NCBI GenBank assembly: GCA_019314425.1
Contig: JAFCZI010000008.1
Location: 1-17,192, forward strand
DNA length: 17,192 bases
Direction: 5' to 3'
Source: Deltaproteobacteria bacterium
GTDB lineage: Bacteria > Desulfobacterota > DSM-4660 > Desulfatiglandales > Desulfatiglandaceae
In this document: one piece after another, positions 1-10,527 of the stretch
How the letters are laid out: every line of letters begins with the position of its first letter
How positions within the stretch are numbered: the first letter of the stretch is position 1
Notes under the pieces: generated by a model
Databases searched by the model: none
Seen by the model: the letters and a program-made list of their open reading frames with translations, nothing else
Told to the model about the DNA's origin: nothing
Position numbers and translations under genes: made by a program

Positions 1-1230
1 GTCCTGGACCTTGGTACCACTGCCTGTTGCAATGCGGCGTCTTCTGCTGCCATTAATGATCTTGAACCTACGTCGCTCGTCGCGGGTCATGGAATTGATG
101 ATCGCCTCGACTTTGACCAGTTCTTTTTCATCAGGTTTGAGTTTTTTCAGCTGTTTCAATTTTCCCATACCGGGGAGCATCCCCAAAATATCCTCAAGGG
201 ACCCCAGCTTTTTCATCTGTTTCAATTGAGTCCGAAAATCTTCCAGATCAAACTCATTCTTTCTGAGCTTTTTCTCCAGTTTCTTGGCCTCTTTTTCGTC
301 AAATTGGGATTCCGCTCTCTCAATGAGAGAAAGGACATCACCCATCCCGAGAATTTGAGAGGCCATCCGGTCGGGATGAAATGGCTCAAGAGCACTGATT
401 TTTTCACCGACCCCCACAAATTTGATCGGTTTTCCGGTTACCGCCTTGATGGATAACGCCGCGCCCCCCCTTGCATCACCCTCCATCTTGGATAAAATCA
501 CACCGGTGATATTCAGGGTATCGTTAAAACGCTCCGCCACATTGACCGCATCCTGCCCGGTCATGGCATCCGCTACCAGAAGAATCTCCGTGGGACTGAC
601 TTTTTCCTTGATGACCACCAGCTCATTCATCAGGGCTTCATCCACATGAAGTCGTCCCGCCGTATCGATAATCAGGACATCCGCCCCTTGTGTTCCGGCC
701 GTGGCCAAAGCATCGCGGCATATCTCATCCGGTGTCTGTCCTTTTTCCGTGGGATACACCGGAACATCAATCTGCTGCCCCAGTTTCTTGAGCTGGTCCA
801 CGGCGGCAGGTCTATAAACATCCGCAGGAACCATCAAAGGGTGTCTGCCCTGCTTTCGCAGGTATGCCGCCAGTTTTGCGGCTGTGGTGGTTTTACCGGA
901 GCCCTGAAGACCCACCAGCATCAATGAATGGGGCGTTTCGCCAACGAGTTCAAGATCCGCTCGGGACTCACCCATGAGGCGGGCCAATTCTTCATTTACA
1001 ATTTTAACGATCTGCTGACCGGGGGTCAGGCTTTCAAGCACATCTTGTCCAACAGCGCGCCCACGGATATCCCCTATCAATTTCTTGACGACTTTGTAGT
1101 TGACATCCGCCTCCAGAAGCGCTAAGCGCACTTCTTTCAAGGCATCCTGAACATTGGCTTCAGTGAGCCTTCCCCGCCCTTTCAGTTTTTTGAAAACGCG
1201 GTTGAGTTTTTCAGATAAGCTGTCAAACAT
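1..1230 (-). CDS. ffh: Signal recognition particle protein Ffh (C-terminal end cut off by window edge)
   Basis: Ffh is the GTPase of the signal recognition particle. It binds 4.5S RNA and hydrophobic signal sequences and docks ribosomes at FtsY on the inner membrane. Reading the minus strand from ATG at 1230 gives 410 uninterrupted codons to the window edge. The N-terminal helical bundle begins MFDSLSEKLNRVFKKLKG. The G domain shows the P-loop GLQGSGKTTT, the PADVYRPAAVDQL segment, DTAGRLHVD and GDARGGAALS. The M domain has the methionine-rich stretch around LEDILGMLPGMG and the RNA-binding segment SRRRRIATGSGT. The family is usually about 440-500 residues, so only the tail is missing. A GAGGT ribosome site lies 11 nt before the ATG. 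The next genes in many bacteria are rpsP, rimM and trmD, but they would lie outside this window. It is transcribed divergently from the large plus-strand gene cluster. Identity is very secure. Confidence 0.97.
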   Translation of the reverse strand, partial: MFDSLSEKLNRVFKKLKGRGRLTEANVQDALKEVRLALLEADVNYKVVKKLIGDIRGRAVGQDVLESLTPGQQIVKIVNEELARLMGESRADLELVGETPHSLMLVGLQGSGKTTTAAKLAAYLRKQGRHPLMVPADVYRPAAVDQLKKLGQQIDVPVYPTEKGQTPDEICRDALATAGTQGADVLIIDTAGRLHVDEALMNELVVIKEKVSPTEILLVADAMTGQDAVNVAERFNDTLNITGVILSKMEGDARGGAALSIKAVTGKPIKFVGVGEKISALEPFHPDRMASQILGMGDVLSLIERAESQFDEKEAKKLEKKLRKNEFDLEDFRTQLKQMKKLGSLEDILGMLPGMGKLKQLKKLKPDEKELVKVEAIINSMTRDERRRFKIINGSRRRRIATGSGTKVQD

Positions 1231-1264
1231 GTCGCTGTGGAACCTCACATTTTGTAAACAATCA

Positions 1265-1293
1265 GGATTACTTTATAAGGATACGGATGTCAA
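1265..1293 (-). promoter_or_regulatory. Candidate sigma-70-type promoter for ffh
   Basis: On the minus strand a perfect TTGACA (1288-1293) is followed after 17 bases by TAATCC (1265-1270), a poor -10 box. Start of transcription would be roughly 25-30 bp before the ffh ATG. The -35 is good and the -10 weak, so this is only a candidate. Confidence 0.35.
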
Positions 1294-1362
1294 CAAAAAA
1301 CGAAATGACACCGAAAAGAACATCAAACCATTTTGAGGTTGCCAATGAAATCCATACCCTCT

Positions 1363-1535
1363 AATATTGATGGCGTCGTAAAAAGTCCCATCTACCGCGT
1401 TGCAGTGATTTTTCAGAATCTCAACATACCACATGTATGCCTACGATCCTGAAAAACCACTACGCCTTGTATATGGAACCTTTTACAACGCCATCTACAG
1501 ATGGATTTTTGACTTTTTACGAGGGCATCAATATT
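1363..1535. repeat. MITE-like inverted-repeat element with long internal hairpin
   Basis: The outer ends are near-perfect inverted repeats. GATGGCGTCGTAAAAAGTC at 1369-1387 pairs with GACTTTTTACGAGGGCATC at 1511-1529 (17 of 19 match), and each is flanked by AATATT (1363-1368 and 1530-1535). AATATT is palindromic, so it can be read either as a 6-bp target duplication or as part of 25-bp terminal repeats. Inside, 1369-1428 is also complementary, imperfectly, to about 1437-1495, around a loop near CATACCACATGTATG. The element has no coding capacity. Similar ends around CGTAAAAAGTC are, as far as I recall, frequent in Desulfobacterales genomes, but I could not check this. It could be a non-autonomous transposon relic or a REP/BIME-like element. 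A large structured RNA or bidirectional terminator is a further possibility. Confidence 0.75.
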
Positions 1536-1553
1536 GTGTTTGAAAAAATGCCC

Positions 1554-1607
1554 TTGATATTATCGTTGCAACCATCATACATGGATCCGTCGGTAATGTC
1601 ATATGAT
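1554..1607 (+). promoter_or_regulatory. Possible promoter region for the plus-strand gene cluster
   Basis: Two weak options exist. TTGATA at 1554-1559 has CATACAT about 16-17 bp downstream. TATGAT at 1602-1607 is a good -10 (5 of 6) without a recognisable -35, and it would give a leader of under 35 nt. Neither is a full consensus. The position between the repeat element and the first gene is the main argument. Confidence 0.25.
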
Positions 1608-1641
1608 TTCGATGGGGTTCTTATTGGGATGATTCAATTAC

Positions 1642-2414
1642 ATGTCTGAAAAAAAGCACAGCGACGGGATTATCCGTCCAAGGAAGGGGAAGGGAGATCC
1701 GGATCTGGCGCCGGATGTCCTCATGGTAATGATCCCTTCGGAACTCCGGTTTCTGGCGCAAAAAACGGGCGCCACCCAGACGGCTTTCAGCGAAATGCGC
1801 CTTTACGATATGTACCGAACACAAGAAAAAAAAGAAGCGTCCGTCACACTGGCCGGCCCTTTCATCGGCGCGCCCCATGCGGTGATGGGAATGGAAAAAC
1901 TGATTGCCATGGGCGCTCGAAGGATTCTGGTGCAGGGCTGGTGCGGTTCGCTGCAACCGTTCCTTAAAATCGGCGACCTGGTAATCCCGACCCACGCCAT
2001 ATCGGAGGAAGGCACGTCACAACATTATCCAACCGCTTCAAAAAATCCCGCATCGGATTCGGTCCTTAACCGGGCGCTGGAAACTGCCCTCAAAGAAAAA
2101 AAGACCCCCTTTACAAAAGGGGCGATTTGGACTACGGATGCCATATATCGCGAAACGCCGGAAAAGGTAAAGGCCTACCAGCAGCAAAATATCCTGGCCG
2201 TGGAAATGGAAATCTCAGCGCTGTTGGCGGTATCTTCATTCCGCTCTGTCCGGATGGCAGCGCTACTGGTGGTTTCCGATGAGCTTTCCGAATTAAAATG
2301 GAATCCTGGATTTTCCAACAGCCGGCTGAAAAAAAGAAGCCGCATGGCGGCCGAACTGCTGCTGGAAGTCCACAAACATCCGGGTCAACCCGAAATATTG
2401 TCCGGAGAAATGGA

Positions 2415-2418
<4 letters not shown>
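1642..2418 (+). CDS. Nucleoside phosphorylase (uridine-phosphorylase-like, PNP/UDP family)
   Basis: This cytoplasmic enzyme is predicted to cleave the N-glycosidic bond of a nucleoside with phosphate, releasing a base and ribose-1-phosphate. It has 258 residues, normal for the family. Visible family motifs are GWCGSL (99-104, the GTCGxL-type phosphate/ribose site), GDLVIPTHAISEEGTSQHY (111-129), the WTTDAIYRE segment (163-171), VEMEISAL (187-194, with the ribose-binding Glu-Met-Glu) and VVSDEL (210-215). The GDLVIP and EGTSQHY segments look more like uridine phosphorylase than MTA/SAH nucleosidase, but substrate cannot be fixed from sequence. The N-terminus carries about 20 charged residues before the fold begins. 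The ribosome site is weak (GGGATG about 10 nt upstream), so the start is less certain than the identity. Its stop overlaps the next gene's start (ATGA), which suggests translational coupling with the DUF1786 protein. Confidence 0.88.
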
Positions 2419-5479
<3,061 letters not shown>

Positions 5480-5483
5480 CATT

Positions 5484-5762
5484 TTGGATAACATACGCAA
5501 GCACCTGATCATTGAAGGCCGGGTTCAGGGGGTATGGTTCAGGGAATCCACCCGCCGGCAGGCGGTTTCCCTGGGGGTTTTGGGCTGGGTGAAGAATCGG
5601 GCTGAGGGCACTGTGGAGGCCCTGCTGGAAGGCCCCGAGGGTGCGGTTTCGAAGCTGGTTGACTGGTGCAGGAAAGGTCCTTCCGCCGCTGGCGTCACCA
5701 GCATCCACGAAACAGAAGAAGCATGGAGGGGGGAGTTTAACGCCTTCGACATCGTTTATTAG
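5484..5762 (+). CDS. acyP: Acylphosphatase
   Basis: This is a small cytoplasmic hydrolase of acyl phosphates (carboxyl-phosphate bond). The motif GRVQGVWFR (12-20) contains the phosphate-binding Arg20, and GWVKNRAEGTVE contains the catalytic Asn38. Both match the family pattern GxVQGVxFR and GWVxN. The open frame extends back to an ATG at 5445 inside ligA, but the extra residues are unrelated to the fold. I choose TTG at 5484, which gives 92 residues, the usual size. A run of G (5470-5474) lies 9 nt upstream. It starts 4 nt after the ligA stop and ends 10 nt before the lipoprotein start, inside the same cluster. There is no visible functional tie to its neighbours. Confidence 0.93.
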   Translation: MDNIRKHLIIEGRVQGVWFRESTRRQAVSLGVLGWVKNRAEGTVEALLEGPEGAVSKLVDWCRKGPSAAGVTSIHETEEAWRGEFNAFDIVY

Positions 5763-5766
5763 GAGG
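5761..5766 (+). promoter_or_regulatory. Ribosome binding site AGGAGG that decides the lipoprotein start
   Basis: A perfect AGGAGG overlaps the acylphosphatase stop codon (TAG/TTATTAGGAGG context). ATG at 5767 follows with no spacer and is unlikely to be used. GTG at 5773 has the ideal 6-nt spacing. Confidence 0.75.
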
Positions 5767-5772
5767 ATGGAA

Positions 5773-6702
5773 GTGCCAACAAAGCATTTTACTACGATCA
5801 CATGTCTGTGTCTGCTCTCTTTGCTGCTTGCAGCGTCGGGGTGCAGCACCACCAAGAATCTGACCAAAAAAGTTCTGCCCGACTCCTGGGCCAGAAAAGT
5901 CATGACCAACGAGGCGGATCTCAAAAAACGTGCTATGATTTTCCCCTTCGTGGACCAGGCCGGTGTGGGGCCTGAAATGACGAAAAAGTTGAGCCATGAA
6001 TTCTATCAACGTTTAAGGAAAACCCCCAACCTGCTCCTCTACGACCCACCGGACGGTGTTTTTTCGACCCAGGCCATGGAATCCCCACAATTCGGGGTGG
6101 TGACCAGTTCCAAGCTCGTTGACATCGCCACGGACATGGGCATGAACGCCCTGATTATCGGGGTTCTAAACCCGGTCGAAATCGTTGTTCACAAGACCGG
6201 TATCTGGCCTTTTGACGGCTGGAAAAGGATCTTCACGGTTTCTGCGGCGGTCAATGTTATTGGTACCGCCAGCAAAACCCTCATCTATACCGATATCGCC
6301 CTTAAAGAATACGATATGAGCCTGGCGGAATCCGATCAGCTGGACCAGGAAAATTATATCCAAAAAATAACACTTGAGGCCCTGCCGGATCTCGTCCATA
6401 AACTGGGGTCAATCTTGGACTTCAAGGTCAGCGATGAGCCCTGGACCGGTAGAATCGTGGCGGTGGACGGCGATACCATCATGATCAACGCGGGCAAGGA
6501 GGTGGGCCTGGAAAACGAAGTGGTTTTCGAAGTATATTCCGTAGGGGAATCCATCACCTCCGGCACCGGAAGAACCATTCATCTGCTGGGGGAAACGGTC
6601 GGGGAAATCAAAGTCACATCGGTCATGGAAAAACATTCCCTGGCGAAATCCCTGGATGGCGGACCCTTTAAGGCAAAACAGTTTATTCGGTTGAAACAGT
6701 AA
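5773..6702 (+). CDS. Predicted outer-membrane lipoprotein, CsgG/TolB-N-like and FlgT-C-like halves, function unknown
   Basis: The 309-residue product begins with a lipoprotein signal peptide: KHF, then a hydrophobic stretch ITCLCLLSLLLAASG and the lipidated Cys24. Ser follows at +2, which suggests outer-membrane sorting. GTG at 5773 is chosen because of AGGAGG at the right distance; a longer frame reaches back to 5641 inside acylphosphatase. After a Lys-rich linker, the segment RAMIFPFVDQAGVGPEM with helix HEFYQRLRK and a later MGMNALIIGVL look like the alpha/beta module of CsgG or TolB-N-type proteins. The C-terminal third (about VAVDGDTIMINAGKEVGLEN to the end, with GETVGEIKVTSV) looks like the beta domain at the C-terminus of FlgT-like proteins. 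Both comparisons are by eye. I cannot name a function; position next to murA and upstream of tamAB fits an envelope role. Confidence 0.8.
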   Translation: MPTKHFTTITCLCLLSLLLAASGCSTTKNLTKKVLPDSWARKVMTNEADLKKRAMIFPFVDQAGVGPEMTKKLSHEFYQRLRKTPNLLLYDPPDGVFSTQAMESPQFGVVTSSKLVDIATDMGMNALIIGVLNPVEIVVHKTGIWPFDGWKRIFTVSAAVNVIGTASKTLIYTDIALKEYDMSLAESDQLDQENYIQKITLEALPDLVHKLGSILDFKVSDEPWTGRIVAVDGDTIMINAGKEVGLENEVVFEVYSVGESITSGTGRTIHLLGETVGEIKVTSVMEKHSLAKSLDGGPFKAKQFIRLKQ

Positions 6703-6731
6703 GCTTTTAGCTGTTAAATAACGGAAATACC

Positions 6732-7997
6732 ATGGATAAAATTGTGATTGAAGGCGGCCACCCCCTGAAAGGGGTTGTCAAAATCAGCGGCGCCAAAAAC
6801 GCGGCCCTGCCCATCATCGCGGCGGGTCTTTTGACCGGGGGCCGACATCGCCTCCTTAACATTCCCCGTCTCAGGGATATTCGCACCATCCGATACATCA
6901 TGGAAAAACTGGGGACGGTTTTCCAGGAAGCAGGTGATGTGCTGGAAGTCAACTCGGACAACCTCACCGCCCACGAAGCCCCATACGAGCTGGTGAAAAC
7001 CATGCGTGCGTCCATCCTCCTGTTGGGCCCGCTTCTCGCCCGTCTGGGCAGGGCCAAAATATCCCTTCCTGGGGGCTGCGCCATCGGTGCGCGTCCGATA
7101 AATCTGCACCTGAAAGCCCTGGTTTCCATGGGCGCGGACATATACATGGAACATGGCTACATCAATGCAACGGCAAAACACCTGAAAGGCGCGGATCTTT
7201 TTTTTGACATCCCCACGGTAACCGGCACGGAAAATATTCTGATGGCGGCGGTGACCGCCCGAGGCACCACGACCCTGCGAAACGCCGCCAATGAGCCGGA
7301 AATCAAAGATCTGGCGAAAATGCTGAGTGCCATGGGCGCGGATATCGAAGGCGCCGGAACAGACACGATTGTGATTCACGGTGTGGATCATCTCACCCCT
7401 TGTGAACACACCGTCATTCCCGACAGGATCGAAGCGGGGACCTTTATGATTGGGGCGGCAATAACCGGGGGTGATGTTCATGTCAACGGATGCAGGCCCG
7501 AGCACCTCACGGCATTGACGGAAAAGCTTCGGCAGACCGGTACCGAGGTCACAATAGAGGACGGGGGCATTCGCGTTCAAGGTCCCGAATCCATCGAAAG
7601 CGTCGATATCAAAACCATGCCGTTTCCAGGCTTTGCCACAGATCTCCAGGCACAGTTCATGGCGCTCATGAGCGTGGCCAAAGGATGGAGCATGTTCAGG
7701 GAAACGGTATTCGAAAATCGATTCATCCATGTAAGCGAACTCAGGCGACTCGGCGCCGACATTGAAATTAACGGGAACCAGGCCCTGATAAAAGGTCGGG
7801 AAAGACTACTTTCGGCACCGGTCATGGCAACGGATCTGAGGGCCAGTGCATCCCTCATCCTGGCCGGGTTGGTCGCGGAAGGGGGGCTCACGGAAGTACA
7901 TCGGATTTATCACCTGGACAGAGGGTACGAGGCGATTGAAGATAAATTCAATGGGCTGGGCGCCAAAATCCGACGAGAAAAAGGACCGGTTGTTTAA
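6732..7997 (+). CDS. murA: UDP-N-acetylglucosamine 1-carboxyvinyltransferase MurA
   Basis: MurA transfers enolpyruvate from PEP to UDP-GlcNAc, the first committed step of peptidoglycan synthesis, in the cytoplasm. The protein is 421 residues, standard size. The substrate-binding Lys22-Asn23 sits in [11 protein letters not shown]. The active-site loop is [16 protein letters not shown] with the catalytic, fosfomycin-reactive Cys116. [16 protein letters not shown] (the conserved TDxQ segment) and the closing [11 protein letters not shown] are also present. Nothing essential is missing, and the Cys means the classical fosfomycin target is intact. A CGGA lies about 9 nt before the ATG. A 29-nt gap separates it from the lipoprotein gene, and its 3' end overlaps the comEC start. 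Confidence 0.97.
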   Translation: MDKIVIEGGHPLKGVVKISGAKNAALPIIAAGLLTGGRHRLLNIPRLRDIRTIRYIMEKLGTVFQEAGDVLEVNSDNLTAHEAPYELVKTMRASILLLGPLLARLGRAKISLPGGCAIGARPINLHLKALVSMGADIYMEHGYINATAKHLKGADLFFDIPTVTGTENILMAAVTARGTTTLRNAANEPEIKDLAKMLSAMGADIEGAGTDTIVIHGVDHLTPCEHTVIPDRIEAGTFMIGAAITGGDVHVNGCRPEHLTALTEKLRQTGTEVTIEDGGIRVQGPESIESVDIKTMPFPGFATDLQAQFMALMSVAKGWSMFRETVFENRFIHVSELRRLGADIEINGNQALIKGRERLLSAPVMATDLRASASLILAGLVAEGGLTEVHRIYHLDRGYEAIEDKFNGLGAKIRREKGPVV

Positions 7998-10470
7998 TCG
8001 ACATTTGTTCAATCGCCCGCTGATACCCTGCCTGGGCTCATTCTCCGGGGGCATTCTTACGGCGGCATACCCTGTTTTTCCTGCCGGACATGTCTTGGGA
8101 TTTCCCATACTTCTGGCCGTTTCGATCTGCCTTTTGGCATCCCTTTTCTATTCGGGACGTTCTCGGGCGTATCTCCTGGTGGCGGCTTTTTTTCTGACCG
8201 GCGCTTTGCTGACATCGGAAAACCGGTTGCCATCCCAGTTGCGGTCTCTGGCAATACACCATCAGAAAGTGATCATCGAAGGGGTCGTTCTCGAACCGCC
8301 CAAACACCTCTCCCCAAGCATGGTCCGAATGAAAGTATCCGCGCGGGATCTTGTCAGAGAAAAGAACCTGTTCCCCATCAACGAAAATATCTCCGTCACC
8401 GTATATCGAAACGCAATGCCATTTCAACCCGGAGAAAAAATCCGTTTCCCCGCCCGGTTGAGACCTTTCAAAAGTTTTCAAAATCCCGGTCACTTCGATT
8501 ACGAAAAATTCATGACCCTTCAGGGGGTTACCTGTGCCGCTGCCGTGAGCGATGGGCGGCGCATAGTTCCCATGGGACCGGGGACCCTTCCCTTTTGGCG
8601 AGGGGGGGTGGAGCGGTTACAGGCACCGGTGAGAACGTTTTTTGAGGCATCTCTTGATCATCGGGACGCGGCCCTTTTTCGCGCATTAATCCTGGGGGAA
8701 CGGCAGGGGATTGACCCTTCCCTAAGAGAAACCTTTAACCGTTCGGGGCTGGGGCACCTGCTGGCCGTCTCGGGGCTCCATATCGGACTGGTGGCATGGG
8801 CCGCTTTTTTCCTTTTCAAATGGGGACTCTCCCGATCATACCGGTTGTTGCTCACCACGGATATTCGAAAATGGTGCGCGTTCCTCACCTGCTTTCCCGT
8901 AATCGGATACACGCTCCTAGCGGGATGCCAGATCTCAGCTCAACGGGCCATGATTATGGTCCTGGCGTATCTGGTATCCCTTATCCTGGGAAAGGAAAAG
9001 GAGGTCTGGTCCACCCTTTCCCTGGCCGGTTTGGTGATTTTGTTTCTGGACCCAATGGCCATTTTCACCCCTTCGTTTCAGCTTTCATTTTTGGCGGTCA
9101 CCGGCATTTTGTGGCTGACGCCGTCCATCCTGAACAAACTGGGTTATGGAAAACACGCCTCACCCAACCATAATTCCCTGCTCAGGTCGGGGGTTGCCTA
9201 TTTCGCAGGGTTGGCGGCGGTAAGCATGTCCGCCCTCTACTTTCTGCTGCCCATCACCGCCTTCTATTTTCACCGGATTCCCCTCGTCTCCATTCCGGCC
9301 AATCTTACCACGATCCCGATTCTAGGCCTGTGGGTTCTGCCCTTGGGCCTTTTATCGGTTTTGACACTCCCCCTGTCATCCCATATGGCGGCGTTCTTTC
9401 TTCATGGAAGCACCTGGGGCCTGGACATGATGATGGCCATCATAAGGTTCTGGTCCAATCTCTCCTGTGCATCTATCTGGATCTTTACGCCGAATCTTTT
9501 TGAAATAGGCCTTTTTTACGCATTTACCTTTTTTGCTTTTTTTGCCGGTCGCCGGAGATGGGCAAAATTCGGGTTGGCCGCAGTTTTGTTTTTCATCATG
9601 ATAGATGCGGCCTTCTGGGTCCACCGCGTGCGGTTTAACCGGGATCTGGAAGTGGTTTTCCTGGATGTGGGGAAAGGCAATGCTGCGCTCATTTCTTTTC
9701 CCGGCGGAAAAAAGATGATGATTGACGGTGGGGGATTTTCCAGTGGTCATTTCGATGTGGGTAAAATGGTGATCGCGCCTTTTTTGTGGCACAGAAAGAT
9801 TGGCGCCATCAATTACCTGGTGTTGAGCCACCCCCAGGCAGACCATATGAACGGTCTTCGTTTCATTGCCAAAGCATTTCATCCGAAGGAATTCTGGTAC
9901 AATGGAGACCGGGTGGAAACCCAAAGCTACAAAGACCTTATGACCATATTGGAAAATGAGGGTATTTTGAAAAAGCGGCCCCTACAGCTTCAGAAAAAAA
10001 TTTATGTCAACGGCGCGGAAATCGAAGTTCTTTATCCGAAGCCCGAGGAGGAAACATCTGAGATATCGTCCGATGGAAAAAGGTTGAATAACCGGTCAAT
10101 GGTTCTTAAGGTATCCTACGGTGGAACATCTATTCTGTTCCCCGGCGACCTTGAAGAACCCGGAGAAAAAAACTTGCTGACCCATGCCGGCGCTCGGGTT
10201 AAGAGCGATATTCTTCTTTCCCCCCACCATGGCAGCCGGACTTCCAGTTCCGAGGCATTTCTTGAAATGGTGGCGCCCCAATTATGCGTCATCTCTTCAG
10301 GCGAAGATCGCTTCGGTCGTTTTCCACACCCCGTGGTCTTAAAAAGACTTGATGAAATGGAATGCGAAACCGTCTGCATCAACAGTTCCGGGGCGGTTAC
10401 AGTGAAAGTCGGTCCCGATGGATTTGATGTGAATTCATTCGTTTCAGGGGCATCCCGGAACAGAGAATAG
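7990..10470 (+). CDS. comEC: ComEC/Rec2-family DNA internalisation channel with metallo-beta-lactamase domain
   Basis: ComEC is the polytopic inner-membrane protein through which single-stranded DNA enters the cytoplasm during natural transformation. Domains in order are an N-terminal helix pair and OB-like DUF4131 region (to about residue 170), the Competence domain with many membrane helices ([19 protein letters not shown]; later [13 protein letters not shown] and [15 protein letters not shown]), and a C-terminal beta-lactamase-like domain. The last shows [11 protein letters not shown] (about 557-567), SHPQADH (His614, Asp618, His619) and [11 protein letters not shown] (His746, His747). The usual DVGQGD is DVGKGN here, a variation I believe occurs elsewhere. 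Length is 826 residues from TTG 7990, where AAGGA precedes by 4 nt and the family N-terminus FNRPLIP starts soon after. ATG at 7951, inside murA, is the alternative. The last four codons lie in a heptad repeat tract. No other competence genes are visible here. Confidence 0.93.
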   Translation: MFNRHLFNRPLIPCLGSFSGGILTAAYPVFPAGHVLGFPILLAVSICLLASLFYSGRSRAYLLVAAFFLTGALLTSENRLPSQLRSLAIHHQKVIIEGVVLEPPKHLSPSMVRMKVSARDLVREKNLFPINENISVTVYRNAMPFQPGEKIRFPARLRPFKSFQNPGHFDYEKFMTLQGVTCAAAVSDGRRIVPMGPGTLPFWRGGVERLQAPVRTFFEASLDHRDAALFRALILGERQGIDPSLRETFNRSGLGHLLAVSGLHIGLVAWAAFFLFKWGLSRSYRLLLTTDIRKWCAFLTCFPVIGYTLLAGCQISAQRAMIMVLAYLVSLILGKEKEVWSTLSLAGLVILFLDPMAIFTPSFQLSFLAVTGILWLTPSILNKLGYGKHASPNHNSLLRSGVAYFAGLAAVSMSALYFLLPITAFYFHRIPLVSIPANLTTIPILGLWVLPLGLLSVLTLPLSSHMAAFFLHGSTWGLDMMMAIIRFWSNLSCASIWIFTPNLFEIGLFYAFTFFAFFAGRRRWAKFGLAAVLFFIMIDAAFWVHRVRFNRDLEVVFLDVGKGNAALISFPGGKKMMIDGGGFSSGHFDVGKMVIAPFLWHRKIGAINYLVLSHPQADHMNGLRFIAKAFHPKEFWYNGDRVETQSYKDLMTILENEGILKKRPLQLQKKIYVNGAEIEVLYPKPEEETSEISSDGKRLNNRSMVLKVSYGGTSILFPGDLEEPGEKNLLTHAGARVKSDILLSPHHGSRTSSSEAFLEMVAPQLCVISSGEDRFGRFPHPVVLKRLDEMECETVCINSSGAVTVKVGPDGFDVNSFVSGASRNRE

Positions 10471-10527
10471 AGGACGGAAAGCAGATGTCAACGGTCAAAG
10501 ATCAGAGGACAGCGGTCAAGGGACAGA
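10458..10527 (+). repeat. Degenerate heptanucleotide tract, consensus GGACAGA, across comEC end and tamA start
   Basis: Ten consecutive 7-base units can be laid end to end. Most match GGACAGA at 4-7 of 7 positions; the poorest is TGTCAAC at 10486-10492. The best-preserved section is a 21-bp direct repeat (10492-10509 against 10513-10530), which encodes the tandem peptides TVKDQRT and AVKGQRW in TamA. The tract covers the last comEC codons, its stop, the 14-bp gap, the tamA ATG and the first 14 codons. It was found by eye; the weaker units could be chance in purine-rich DNA. Confidence 0.6.

Larger units (their letters stand above)
1231..1641. other. Divergent intergenic region between ffh and the plus-strand gene cluster
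   Basis: This 411-bp gap separates two divergently read genes and contains no convincing protein gene. A 70-codon open frame that begins inside the hairpin (1437-1649) has no recognisable protein and overlaps palindromic sequence. From ffh outward the gap holds the candidate ffh promoter, the inverted-repeat element, and about 105 bp of AT-richer DNA that should carry the promoter for the plus-strand genes. I see no tRNA, riboswitch or attachment site. Confidence 0.7.

Noticed and set aside
1369..1495. Integron attC-like recombination site
   Set aside because: The size and imperfect palindrome fit, but the required RYYYAAC and GTTRRRY core sites are not at the ends, and there is no integrase or cassette array.
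1437..1649. A 70-codon plus-strand frame in the divergent gap
   Set aside because: It begins inside the hairpin element, has no protein-like motif and no ribosome site, and runs into the phosphorylase start.
2298..2414. Longer N-terminus for the DUF1786 protein
   Set aside because: These codons are the phosphorylase 3' end read in another frame. The actin-fold start motif and a well-placed GGAGA support ATG at 2415.
6714..7730. A 338-codon open frame on the minus strand opposite murA
   Set aside because: It lies wholly within murA, shows no recognisable domain or ribosome site, and is the kind of shadow frame expected from the codon use of the real gene.
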